Assembly (NCBI GenBank): GCA_026120035.1
Contig: JALRME010000002.1
Span: 744,001-808,000 of the forward strand
Direction: 5' to 3'
Length of the DNA: 64,000 nucleotides
DNA from: Coleophoma eucalyptorum
Lineage: Eukaryota > Ascomycota > Leotiomycetes > Helotiales > Dermateaceae
The notes beneath the pieces were generated by a model. That model was given only the letters and a program-made list of their open reading frames with translations, did not search any database and was not told where the DNA came from. Each line of letters opens with the position of its first letter. Position 1 is the first letter of the stretch. Shown one piece after another: positions 34,601-46,500 of the stretch. Position numbers and translations under genes: made by a program.

Positions 34601-37020
34601 AAACTTGGAGTCTAATAACTAGATCCATGGTTCGTTTCACTGTGCTTCAAAGTACTAGACTAGAGCAAATCAAGCAAATATCCGGGAAAGTTCTCAGCCA
34701 AGCACTATATACTACCTAAAGCTTTCATTTGCTTCCGGTTTTACAACGCTATCTGTGTTCGCAATTCCTTGAGGTGCCCTCTCATCCAATATTTGGCTAC
34801 CATCTATACTATTATTGTTATAGCATTCTCTGTAAATGTGACCATTGGTGACTAGTCTGAATATCAAAAAGCAAATTGTGTTCTGTGAGTTTCTATCCAC
34901 GAAGGCGCTAATTAAACCGCAGAATAGCAACCTAGTTTTGGTGGTCTCTCGTCTTCGAGCTAGATGGTCCGTCTGGTGAGAAGGTTTACATGGCTCCGTT
35001 GCTGTATGGATAATAGACCTTTAACACTTCCAAGACTTTGTTTTTGTGATACTCCTTGTAAGTTACCATTGGATTCCATCAAGTCAGTCATCGTATCCAA
35101 GCTTTATAAATCCAAATCCTTTGGTAATAGGTTTACGCTAGGGGCCAAGAGGGAGTTTTGTCTGGCAAGAGACTTTGGTTTCGCTGGGTTGAACGGGCTA
35201 CATACATCAAAGACTTGAAATATATACGCCATTTAGAATGAGTAAAGGACCAGATCCCTTGAGCCAATGGGGGAGGGGGTATTGGTTCACCTTGTCCTTG
35301 TCTTGTTACTTTTTGTTTTTGATGGACAGGTTGTCGCATGTCTCACAGGATGCTTAATTAATCCTTTTCCGGGGTAGAAAGAAAGCTTGCAACCAGAATA
35401 AAAATTCACGAGGGGATTTTGATATGGGATGGTACTCTGTAGCATGGTTTATGGTGACCAATTTCTCGGTTCTTGTTTTGCTACCACTTTGGTTTTCTTG
35501 TCCCACCCCTCCGGAGAGAGGGGGGGTCCGTGGTGTAGCTTCTATCGACGTCTGTAAAGGAGAAATTATAGAGTATTTAAATTCATACCTTTTGGTTATA
35601 TTACTGCCCTTGAGGATTCAGGATGTGATTCATGGCAGGAACGTAGTTAGGTGGTAGAGGGATCACAACTGCATTGGTATACAAAATTGGAAGTATCCAA
35701 CTGCAATGCAAGTGAGAACTCACAACGTTGGAGGTCATCCGGAGCACATATAGCTGTTCCTCGTGTCAATCGTATAGGGTAGCTATTTTCCTGTTGTATA
35801 CATTGACAGCAAGAAAAGCCAGAGCAGATGATATATCCTCCGCATATCTGCTTTTGTACTTATGGTTTTGGTGTTGGGTAGTGCAAAGTCAATCCCATAC
35901 CTTCTTGCTATTTCTACGATGGCTCAGAAAGTAATTCCCGCGTAAAACGTGAACCTTCTCTAAAACTCTATTCTCACAGCAAGATTTTTTTTTTTACCTT
36001 TGACTTCTAACTTGGGCGTGTACTCTGTAGTAGTTTAGGAATAAAGAGCCTGTAGTCTTATGCTTGTGATCGGAACAGTTTGCTGACGCATTTTTTTCGT
36101 GCGTAGGTTTTTGTTAGTAGTTTTTCTTTAACACCCCCCCTCTCTCTCCTATTGTTATTTTCCCTTTGCACAGCAAAAATCCCCTTGTTCTTCTATTGAT
36201 GACCATCCGAAAACAGATCGCGCACATTAACAACGATTTCCCCCCAATGTAGAGGCCTTTCTGCTTTCGTGTGAGGGGGAGGGGGAGGCTGCGCATCTAT
36301 CCCAGCCTCGGATTGAAGATTTTTGCTCTGATCGATCTGTGGTTTATTATTGCCTTGTCCGGGCCCAGGAATTTACTCGATGGGAAATCGACACTTATTA
36401 CGTAGTAGATATCACAAGTATACTGTTTAGCGTCTGGCTGATTAGCTCAATGATACTTTCTTTCTGTTGTTTTTTCTCCAATATTTTTCGAATTCCATCT
36501 AACCCCCCTTCCCTTCTTCCGGAAGACAACCTCCGGATTAATTATACACAGACAGAAGCGATACCTAAATGGCCATACAGAATCAAGCCATGTGGAGCCT
36601 TTACTTAAAATATTGGTGGAAAATGCCGTTGGTACTATATTGACTTTACTGAGCGAGTTGAGGAGAAGGAGTTGGGATAGAATCACCGCATTGGTTAGAG
36701 CTACTGTTTGAATGATCTTTCTCACAGCGAGCATGAAAGCATATACTCCGATTTGAGAACAAAGGAGATGCGGCTGAAAATTGATAAGATCGATGTAAGC
36801 ACCGGAAGTTCCCCTAGGGTTGGAATGGAAATGGATGATGCTGTGCCGTGTACTTCCCCTCTTAGCCTTTACATAAGGTCCGCATCCGCCATGGGCGGAA
36901 GCTGCCAGGGCAGACATATCCGGACGGCTTACGACCATTGCGTCAGACAGCCATTCCTACTGCGATATCCTGACCCAAGAACAATGCCATCTCGCTGTAG
37001 ACATGGCATACGACACTTTT
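28605..37020. other. Large gene-poor region
   Basis: 8.4 kb with no ORF that shows family resemblance or credible splicing on either strand. The cyclin-proximal 1.5 kb (29.0-30.5 kb) looks like a long 5' region. It has GGTGA repeats (29603-29620), GCAGGCTC repeats (29791-29807), a CTCATCCACCC triplet (30220-30258) and CT/CA-rich low complexity (30270-30410). Further on, 31-37 kb is mixed-composition sequence with T/A runs near 35985. It may encode non-coding transcripts; I see no structure that proves one. Confidence 0.45.
30220..30410. repeat. Low-complexity CT/CA-rich tract
   Basis: Three near-identical CTCATCCACC units, then GACTCA repeats and CACTCACTCACTC-type runs, then CACACACGCGCACCCACA. 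Simple-sequence DNA upstream of the cyclin gene; polymorphism is expected. Confidence 0.7.
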
Positions 37021-40000
37021 GTTGCACGTCGACATCCACGACTGAATCGTTGTGACACCACAATCTCGGGGTTCGGTTTGATGGGCACCGAGGCGTGTGC
37101 CTCTCAGATCTCTTACTGACGGAGCTGAGCAGAGCAGAGCAAAGCAAAGCATAACAGAACAGAGAGCAGAGCCACAAATTCTTGCTGGCTATAGAAATAA
37201 CTAACTACTAGATAGATTCAAGGTCCCTCTGAGAAGCAGAAACAAGGCTGTTCCTGAGCCAAGTCTCTCTGGTTAAACCGGCCTGGTGGAGATGTTGGTT
37301 GTTTCTGTGGAGTGTGTTGCACGTCGTCGGTGGAGTGCTGCATCGTCCCTCGCCCAAGGAGCCCCATTATCCCGGCCGCTGATCTCCCGAAGCCATTCTA
37401 GAATTATCAGTCTTTTCTCTACAGCAGAAGAAGCAAGGGGATAGGGGAAAACAACAAGAAGGATATGGCCCTGCTTCCTGCGAATCAAGCAGGAGATTGC
37501 AACTGCAAAAAATGCAAACCTGCACTCTGTTGCACATCGTACTCTTGGCAATTGAGTCACTCCTCAATATCGATGTCTTCGCGTGTCAGTCTATAATGAC
37601 TCAATATGCTCAGATATCATATTCCTCTCCCTATTTACGCAGCGCCATTCCGCAACACATCCCAGAAACAGAAGAATTCGAAGCAGCTGAAGTGGAGAAA
37701 GACCGCTGAAGAGAGCGTCTTGTTGCACATCGCACTCTCGTAACTGAGTCGTTCAGCTGATGATGTATCATTTTGGGTGGAGTGGACGGGGAAAGAGGGT
37801 CCGGACCGGCGTATCATCGTCATACGCCGGAATCTTATCCTATACCTTTTGCCCCTACTCGAGTGGATTATTACTGACGTTACTGTTGAATTCGGATTGC
37901 TTAGTTTAGATTCTCTGCTTTGACTGCTTCCACATCTTGCTTATCAGCATTATAATGCGGTGTGCTTTTGTCGGACGTTGCATTTTGAAGACCGAGTTGT
38001 TTCTGCCCTTGAACCGGCAGGCAGTTGAACAGCACCGGCAGGATGTTACCAATCGCTTTCTTTGGTCCTGGTGCATGTTTCTTATTTGCATTTTCTACAG
38101 TAGCGAATTTTCCCTAAGAGTTACTGAGCATATTCCTATGGGCAAAGCAGAATTCTGTGTGGCAAGGATATTTTCTCGCTGCGTTTTGGATCCTTTGGCA
38201 GTCCCGCTGATTTCTATGGACGACAAGCCAACAACATAGTATTTCACTAGCTGGACAACAAAGCTCAAGCGCTGCTGACGTCTCAAAATTAAATTACTCG
38301 AGCCAGCTGTGGTCTGGAATTCAGTGGGTCATTCTATACGATACAAGTCCATACTTTGTTGCAAGTCGCACCCTTCGACTGAATCATGGAATGCGGACAT
38401 GTAAACCATGTGTGCACTAAGACATACGCGATGATTTCCATCCGTAGCCTGTTTGCATCAGGCTCACGTTGTGGAACACGTTTTATGACCTCATTCCGTC
38501 AAGTCACATCTGCATAGCCTGCCTTTGTTGCAAGTCGAACCTCGGCGCTGAATCATACCTGCTGCATGCGAGGTAGACAAGTCCAAATTGCCTATGATGA
38601 ACTAGTATTAGGTGTTCCTCAAATAACCAATGGTGGTCATTTCTATTATGTGAATTCACCACCCGCGGAGCACCCGTCGAGAGACCTGTGCTCTGTTACA
38701 TGTCGTCTTGTGCTGACTGAGTCGTACTTTATGATATATCTACTCCAATACATGAACGAGGATAACCTATATCCCAGATCTAGTCATAGACCGTGGTTCC
38801 GTACCAAAATCCGCTCAAGGTGCACAAAGCGAGCCGCCTTTTAGAGTTACAGTCTACGTAAGCATCCTGGCTTTCAGAGACAAGCTTGTTCCAATGTCCA
38901 CCTGGTTCAGTTACAGAGTCTGAGCATTTTGAGATCATTTTCTTTCCCATCCCGTCATGCCAACTAGCTCTTGAGATGGGCTTTACCCTATGAGTGAATT
39001 GCGCAGTTCGCAGGCAAATACCATCTCTCAGCAACTGGTCACCTGCATCGTGCTTAGGTTCACATTTCATCACCAATTCTCGACGATGATGATTCGGTTT
39101 ACCTGGCAATATCTTCTTCTTTGGAGGGAGACATACTGCCTATAGATCAAGACCAAGCACCATAAGAAAAGGCATATAGTATACAATGCGTTGACAATCA
39201 TAGAATTAGGATAACTCATATATATATATATGGTACTAACATGAAATTGAATCACGTTGTAAGACTTTCCTGTTGCACATCGCAATTCTTGACTTGACTC
39301 AAGTCAATTATATTAGGCGGGGGTATATAGAATCAGTTCCTAGTTCAAAAGGGTCCTTTCTCTTGACAGGTACCACCAGCCTCAACTATTTTTGAAGATA
39401 ATGTTGCACATCTCAACACAAGTTCCTGAGTCGGACCTTGCTGACGTGTAACCACTATCAGGGGAAATGGGTTATCCTGCCACCATGACTATATACCAGG
39501 TCATTTGGGAGATCAAAAAGCAGTCCTGATCTTGTATCAAAGAAAATTGTTGCAAATCGCACCTGCACATACTGAGTCGGGGCTCACTCCTTAGCTGAGT
39601 CAATCCGGGAATACCAGAGGCTCTTGTCATGCCATGACAACCCGATGCTATTCTCTGAGTCGCTTGAATAGTATAGAAAGTCAAGACTGTTGCATATCGC
39701 AATCACACGCTCGACTCGAGTCTTCCTCGGAACTGGGTACAGCACCCCAAGGAGTTGAGTCTAGTAGATGACGGCAGCCCCGTGAAATCCTGCTCCGCAC
39801 CAGTAACACAAACCCCGATTGGAAGTGTTGCATATCGCATCCACACGCTCGACTCGAGCCTCACTCACTCAAACACATCAGAGGAGCACAAGCCGGAGCA
39901 AGCCGAAGGGAAGGAGGAGCCGTGCCAGCTCAACGACTCAGGCGCAGAAGACTTGCATGAATATCTGACTCTCTGTCATTGAGACACAGCACCGCTATAC

Positions 40001-40320
40001 CACCATGCAAGAGTGTCACAGTCATGCAAGTCATACCGGTCCCGGCACCGTGGTACTGTTGCACATCGCAGCCTTGCCGTTCACCGACCAAGCTCGTTGC
40101 GACCAGAGACAAGATGCTCGATTGGCCAATACCTCTGTAGTTGGAAAAAGCTGGGCCGGTTTTGGCAATGGGCCACACATCACAAGACGGCGGCCGCTAT
40201 CGCACTACAAGCAACTCGGTCATAGTACTCTGACTTAGAAGTCATTTGCGGATGCAATTTCGGTCGTTTCCGTGCTTTTTGCAATATCTGTTGCAAGTCG
40301 CACAAATGCTCCCTGAGTCG
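37021..40320 (+). repeat. Array of a ~30-bp bipartite motif with unique spacers
   Basis: Thirteen clear copies, all on the plus strand, at 37021-37049, 37529-37559, 37722-37751, 38358-38386, 38527-38555, 38695-38724, 39272-39305, 39403-39433, 39549-39579, 39689-39722, 39827-39860, 40058-40088 and 40290-40320. Degenerate candidates start at 37316 and 37977. The first half is GTTGCA(C/A/T)(A/G)TCGCA; in several copies TTGC and GCAA form arms 5 nt apart. After 8-10 variable bases comes the second half, CTGA(G/A)TC(G/A) in nine copies. Three copies (39272, 39689, 39827) instead carry the palindrome-like GACTCGAG or GACTCAAG, and the 40058 copy has lost it. Spacers show no mutual similarity by eye. 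The motif is not in a continuous frame: the CTGAGTC part often gives stops. Function unknown. Confidence 0.8.
37126..37175. repeat. AGAGC/AAAGC pentanucleotide microsatellite
   Basis: About ten imperfect AGAGC or AAAGC units (GAGCAGAGCAGAGCAAAGC...), lying between motif copies 37021 and 37529. Confidence 0.75.
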
Positions 40321-41707
40321 TTGTCTCTATCCACCAGAAGGAAGCCGAGGTGAAAGGGTAGCAACGCGGCACTTCCACTACGGCAGTCAGGAACCATATC
40401 CAGGATATCGCCGTCATTGTGTAGTTCTGCCTTCCCCACGAGGCTCGAGGGTGGGGATTTTACACACTCCGAAAGGAAAGTGGTAGCTCTAGAGGCTTGC
40501 TACACTGCCTGACTCGACGCCTCGATTCAATGTCAATGACTCGCTTCGTGTTTGTTGAAGACCGACTCGGGGACATCAGGCCATATTTACATGAGAGACT
40601 CCCGAAACAGGTTCCACAATGTCCATGCTCTCACTATCTTGACTTCGGACTTCCATGTGACCTCGTTGTTGACAAGTGTCGCGGTACGGGCTGAACCACG
40701 GACCTCTGCCAGTATCTTCACTTGAGATGGAGGCCAGAATATCGGCTGCGTTGAAACGTCCGCTTTGGGTTTCGCGAGCCAGGCAAGTCTTGTTTCTCTG
40801 GTACCGGGTAGACGGACCACACAATAATAAAGCCTTATTATTTATTACGGTAAAGGCCGGATGCTGGATGGGCGGAGCCCTATTCCGATCCTGGGAGACA
40901 TCCAAAGGATTTCTCTTGAGCGCTGACCACGAACTGTCATGTATAGGTGGGAAATAACCGTCGGTATCCCGGTAGCTGGGAACGCCTGACAGACAAGGGA
41001 CCAGCTGCCAGTGCTACTGGAAGGACCTTTTAGCCACACCATCCTCGACTCTTGATTAAACCCGAAGTCTAAAGTCTATGCAAGATTCGCCCAGAACAGG
41101 ACCTTCGAAGAACGTGCAGCTGGGATAGCATTGAGTAAGTCTTGCTTGCTTTCTCCAAGAGGGTTGTTGAAGACGCCATGTTGTACTTGTATCATACATC
41201 AGGAAACTTCTCCTTTGAATAGCCTACACCTTGACTGGTAACTATGCCATGTTTTGCACAGTCATGTGCTGCGCTTTAGAAGTCTCCCAAAACTCTCGAT
41301 GTATTGTTGGATTTGCTTATAGGAGGATAGGTCCTCAAATGCACAGCGGCGGGAATGTTGGGGGCCAAGAGCAAGAGACCTTATAAGTAAACTTAAAAGC
41401 TGCACCAAGACCAATGTTTGGATGTTCCAATGTGAAGATGAGAGAGGTGTAAATTGTGGTTCCAGAAGATGGACTTGAAATAGGTAGCATCTCATTGGCG
41501 ACTACTACTATTACAACGTTACCTTCCCCACTCTCCCTCAGACACTCCACCGCGGGGCGAGGCTGATCAGGCAGGCTGCGATGGACTTCATAAACAGCCC
41601 AAGCAGCTACTGCTGTGCTGCTACTTTGATCCTTCTAGTTTAATTCAATTCACAATACCAGCCAATTCCCCTCTCTTCGTTCCCAAGGAGACCCAAGCAC
41701 GGTCAGA
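40321..41707. other. Intergenic between motif array and oxidoreductase
   Basis: 1.4 kb. The first 250 bp still contain several GACTCG/GACTCA words (40510, 40541, 40565), similar to the second half of the array motif on the other strand. The last 200 bp (41500-41707) are CT-rich and are the likely promoter of the downstream gene. Confidence 0.45.
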
Positions 41708-43354
41708 ATGGCACCTCACGCCGACACCCCCCTTGACGACGATGTTGACCGACTCCCTGCACCGGTTCGGCCAGCCATGTCGGCAAGTCCTCCACGACTT
41801 CTGATTGTGGGGGCGGGCTCAAGAGGTTATGGCTATGCTCGAGCAACCGGCAGTTCGAGTAATGGAATCATCGTCGCTGTCGCCGAGCCTATAGCTTACA
41901 AGAGAGAACGATTAGGAGAGGAGTACATATGGGGAAAAGAGGGACCGAGCGAAGGACAAGCCTTCACGGGTTGGAAGGATTATCTCCAGTGGGAATTGGA
42001 GAGGAGGGAAAGAGAGAAGAGGGGAGAGACGGTTCCTGAGGCTATTGATGGTGTGTTCATCTGTGTGCTGGACGAGATGCACAAGGAAGTCATCGTCGGC
42101 CTTGCTCCTCTGGGTATTCACATAATGTGCGAGAAACCACTGGCAACAAGCCTAGCAGATTGCGTTTCTATCTATAAAGCACTGCTTCCAGAATTGCCCA
42201 ACAACAAAACCCCTTCCAAGATATTTTCAATCGGCCATGTACTACGTTATAGTCCACATAACATGCTCCTGCGAAAACTCCTTTTGGAAGACAAAGTCAT
42301 CGGCGATATCATATCTGTGAATCATACGGAGCCAGTTGGGTGGTGGCATTTTACGCATTCTTACGTTCGAGGTAACTGGCGTAAGGAATCCACGACGGCG
42401 CCCTCCCTCCTGACCAAGTCCTGCCACGACATTGATCTCATCATGTGGCTCCTCTGCTCACCACCACCGAATGCAAAGAGCCAAAATCCGCACATTCCAA
42501 GCACCGTATCATCGTCCGGCTCACTTCAATACTTCAACAAGACAAGGAAACCCAAGGCTGCAGGAAAGGCAACGAATTGTCTTACCTGTCCCATCGAAGA
42601 GAGTTGCAAATACTCGGCCAAGTCCGTCTATATTGGATCTAAGTACCATGGCTTAGGAACAGGCAATACCTTGTGGCCTGTAAACATCGTCCTTCCGGAG
42701 ATTGAAGAATGTGTCACTTCTGGTACAGGAGAAAAATCGTTGTTGGCAGAGTTAGCCGACGACTACACGACAACCACACCGCAGTCCGAGATCGATGCTA
42801 GGAATTGGTTTGGCCGCTGCGTCTACGAGGCCGACAACGATGTGTGCGATGAACAAGTGGTGACGATAACTTGGGATAGCGACCCGCTCCCCGAGAATGA
42901 CACGGCACCAGATTCGATGGAAGATCCCATGCAAGGCCGAGGAGCGAAGACGGCACTCTTCCACATGGTTGCGCAGACGGTGAAGCAGTGTGATCGATAC
43001 ACGCACATCTATGGCACCGAGGGCGAGATCTACGCAGACAGTTCGACCATCACGGTGCAGGATTTCAATGATATGAAGGCGAAGCCCAAGGTCTATAAGC
43101 CGTATTTAGCTGGTGGTGGGCACGGGGGTGGAGACGACGGATTGGCGAGACAGTTTATCCTCGCCGTAGACCGAGTCAAGAATGCTGGAATGCAGGTCGA
43201 GGATGCACAGAGGGAATTTGTTGGTTGCTCCTTGGAGGAGTGTATTAGAAGTCACGCCATGGTTTTCGCGGCTGAGGAGGCTAGGACGGCGAAGAAGGTT
43301 GTGGATTTCCCGAGCTGGTGGAGCAAAGAGGTTGAGGGGACCTTACTGAATTAG
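41708..43354 (+). CDS. Gfo/Idh/MocA-family NAD(P)-dependent oxidoreductase
   Basis: Intronless, 548 aa. The Rossmann fold starts PPRLLIVGAGSRGYGYARA (about residues 28-46), with the dinucleotide glycine loop GAGSRG. The family motif CEKPLA at about 140 carries the Lys that contacts nicotinamide and substrate; HVLRYSPHN follows. The C-terminal alpha/beta domain includes GNWRKESTTAPSLLTKSCHD, matching the GG/H-rich substrate site of the family, and a Cys cluster CLTCPIEESC near 290-300. The late region TEGEIYADSSTITVQDF is typical of the beta-sheet interface. Family members oxidise or reduce sugars, inositols and trans-dihydrodiols; the substrate cannot be read from the sequence. No signal peptide, so cytosolic. 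Confidence 0.88.
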   Translation: MAPHADTPLDDDVDRLPAPVRPAMSASPPRLLIVGAGSRGYGYARATGSSSNGIIVAVAEPIAYKRERLGEEYIWGKEGPSEGQAFTGWKDYLQWELERREREKRGETVPEAIDGVFICVLDEMHKEVIVGLAPLGIHIMCEKPLATSLADCVSIYKALLPELPNNKTPSKIFSIGHVLRYSPHNMLLRKLLLEDKVIGDIISVNHTEPVGWWHFTHSYVRGNWRKESTTAPSLLTKSCHDIDLIMWLLCSPPPNAKSQNPHIPSTVSSSGSLQYFNKTRKPKAAGKATNCLTCPIEESCKYSAKSVYIGSKYHGLGTGNTLWPVNIVLPEIEECVTSGTGEKSLLAELADDYTTTTPQSEIDARNWFGRCVYEADNDVCDEQVVTITWDSDPLPENDTAPDSMEDPMQGRGAKTALFHMVAQTVKQCDRYTHIYGTEGEIYADSSTITVQDFNDMKAKPKVYKPYLAGGGHGGGDDGLARQFILAVDRVKNAGMQVEDAQREFVGCSLEECIRSHAMVFAAEEARTAKKVVDFPSWWSKEVEGTLLN

Positions 43355-43599
43355 ATATTCCCATCTTGCTCTTACTTGCAGTACTTGATGATAATGAAAG
43401 GCTCAGGGTGTCCGGTTCAGTTCTGGGGGTGTCTTGATATCTTAAACACAAGGCCTGCGCAATTACTTCTATACAGTTGCTTAGATCGCTATAATAATTT
43501 TTTCCCCATCCCATGCAATCCAACATTATCCACCGGCCATGTTTCCTACCTAGACGTCAACGTCCAACGCCCAGAGTCCCTCTATCCAAACCTAAACAT

Positions 43600-46500
43600 T
43601 CATTCGTTTACTTCCTCTGAACTACTGCCATTAACAGCTATGGTGTTGTCAACAATTGCCGTCTCGGATTCTTTGACTTTCGTGGCGGGGCTTTGCAGGT
43701 CTATCACCTCGCCAATTCTAAGTTTTCTCAAGGCTCGTCTCATCCCTTCTAATGCAGTACGTTCCCTAATCACCATGCCTCTGGCGAGATCTCGAATGGC
43801 TTTGCGTCCCATTTTTTCGTGTAGGTCTTGCCAGCCAGCCAGTTCCGAGGCAACGACTTGTTGGGTATACCTCAGTTCTTTTCCAGCCTCAACAACTTCT
43901 TCCTTTCCTCGCTTGACCTTCTCTTCTTTCTCCTCATTCAGTCGCTGGCGGGTTTCATCAAGTAGACCAAGAGGCCAGCGAGTGGAGCGGGACAGAGAAT
44001 TGTATGACCGCTCAATTGACTTGCGGGATGTTGTGATTGAAGATATTAAAGAAGTCGGCCGAGAAAGTGCTAGCAACATGGCAATTATTGTGCTATGAAT
44101 AGATAGGAACGCAGTATGGAAGTTTGTGTACGGAGATGTGGTTGTTGAAGCAAGAGTTGTCACATAGGCTGCAAAAGCTGATGTATGGCTTGGTGGAAGA
44201 AATTCAACAGTGGACAGTGCACGAGATGCCAAGTAAGCTGCTGCATAAAGATCTGAAGTGTTGTCAGTACCATCTTCTGTTGCTAATCGGAGGAACATAC
44301 CTGTGCTAGCGGTCTTGACCATATTGGTACGGCGTGCAACACTTTTGGTAGAATAATTAACACTTCGTACCATATCTCGTGCGTGGTCAACAAATTGCTC
44401 CACATCTCGTACATCTTCAATGGGTTCATATTCCTCCCTGACTGTCTCCACCCTGGTTTCAGCCTTCAATTTGCTTCTCTGGTCCATCATTTCAGATTGG
44501 ATATCAGGCACAAGAAAGAACTCCCAGAGCATTTCATGAGTCGAGAATGTGGAATGAGCGAGGAGGATCTTCAAGAAAGAATCTAGACGAAGCTGTATAT
44601 CTCTTAACACAGCTCGGGAGGGCCTTGACGGAAGCTGGAAAGGCGAACGCATCCCAGAGATAGTTGGCAACCATGATGCTGGGTTTTCAATTGAAAGTAG
44701 CTTTGCCAGATGTTCAAAATCTGCCAGTGAGCGCCGACAGGTCGTGACAGTGAAGCTTTGATGCATGGATGGTGCTCCAGACTTGACAACAAGTCGGATA
44801 GTGGCATCTTCAACGAAGAATGAGCGTACTACAGAGGTTATACGTCCGTCTGCGGCCGGGCGACCTGCAAACAGGATCAGATCGTCAATTCGATTTCTTA
44901 CTTCATCATCTTTAGCCAACTCAACGGCAGTGAGCCCTCGTAGTTCTTTTGCGAAGAGGTCCACCCTTGGATCGCCGAAAAGGGCTCGCACCATATCCAG
45001 TCTGCCATACTTGCTCGCCACCATTAAAGGTGTGAATTTCTTGTCATTTGTTGCATTGACATCCGAATCGCAGTGAAGTAGTAGCCTGACAGCTACCTGT
45101 GGATCATTTACGATGTGCAACAGCGTATTGCCTTTGAAGTCAACATGGTCATCGAGATGTAACGGTTCCCCATCACCTTGAGAAACAGTAGCTGCTGAGA
45201 GGCCCGCCTCCACCATCGCTCGATAATTACTGTGGTCGTATGAACGACACAATGCAAATACTGGAGTTTGCCCATTCTTATCCTTTTGTCGCCAGGGTAG
45301 TAATCGACCAACACGCGGTATGAGTGCAGGGGCATTAAACAGATAATGTGCAACACTACGGCCTCGCACGTCCTGTCTCGAAAGATATTCAACAACGAGC
45401 TCTTGCGATTCGGCCCTGTAGATGAAGTCCAGGATGACGTCGATCAGCTCTGTATTTCCTAATTGAACTGCTGCGCTAAGTAGTGTTGTGCCCTCGTTGT
45501 TGGTGTCGCCGATTATGACATCCAGAGGATAATACTCTTTCAAGGAAAGAAGGTATTGCAAAGAATTTGGCCGCTCATATTGAACAGCCATCATCGGGAT
45601 CGATTCACCAAAGGAGTCTTCGGTTTGAGCTAAGCGTGCGACAGAGGTATCGCCTTCGATGCCACTGGTCATAGAGTCGATTGTTGTTGCTCTGGAGCGG
45701 AAAGAAATCTCAGAGCTGCTGGACAGGCTTCGGGTATCCATTGTCACAGTTTTTCTTCCCCGTGGTGCTGGAATTTCCTCTATTTCTTCTGCATGTTGGA
45801 TTTGGAAAGGGAACACGTGGTTAAGTGTTGAGGCTTGTGAAGACCTGGTGCTAGATCTTGAGGATCTTCTGTCCAACCCATTACCGTTCATGTACTCCCA
45901 GGGCCGTCTTCCATCATTAATATCATCTTCAAGAGCCTCCTCATCTGCGATCTCGTCATCATCGTCAGAGGAATGTTCACGGTCTGGCTCCAAAATACGC
46001 ATCATTTCCTTGATTTCTCCATCTCTTGTCGCCTGCCAAAGCTTATGATTTCGCCTACTTGCCCTTCGCAGTCCCCCAGAATCTCTGTCGAGGTATGATA
46101 AGACCGCCTCGAAAGTGCTGAGGGCATACCCCATCTCTCCACTTTCAACATCATCAATGTAGATGAAATTGTGCATATACAAGAGTCGGGCCTGTAGGTA
46201 CCGAACTTGAGCTCGTATGACGACAATCAAGAGCAATGATACCAAAGTATCAGCGTTAATTGTGAGAACGGAGCTCAATCTTTCAGTATTGTCTTTTCCA
46301 GTATCATTGTTTGGGACTTCTGTGAGCTGTGTCACCGTTTTTAAAGTTAACAGAAGGATGTCCATCATCTGTTGAGGACTTCCAGCAACACCAAGCTTTC
46401 GAAATTCCTCCACAGCCCTTCCAAGTCGCAGAGTCAGTTCGTGCTTGCCTCTTTGGCCTCCAGGTATAGGTATGCCGACTTGCGAAATGTCGATAAACTC

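Noticed and set aside
37021..40320. A true prokaryote-type CRISPR array
   Set aside because: Eukaryotic context, degenerate copies, spacers of 100-600 bp and no cas genes. Only the layout is similar.
45105..45125. Another copy of the array motif on the minus strand (CTGTTGCACATCGTA)
   Set aside because: It lies in coding sequence and is the codon run for Leu-Leu-His-Ile-Val of an ankyrin repeat; the second half of the motif is absent.
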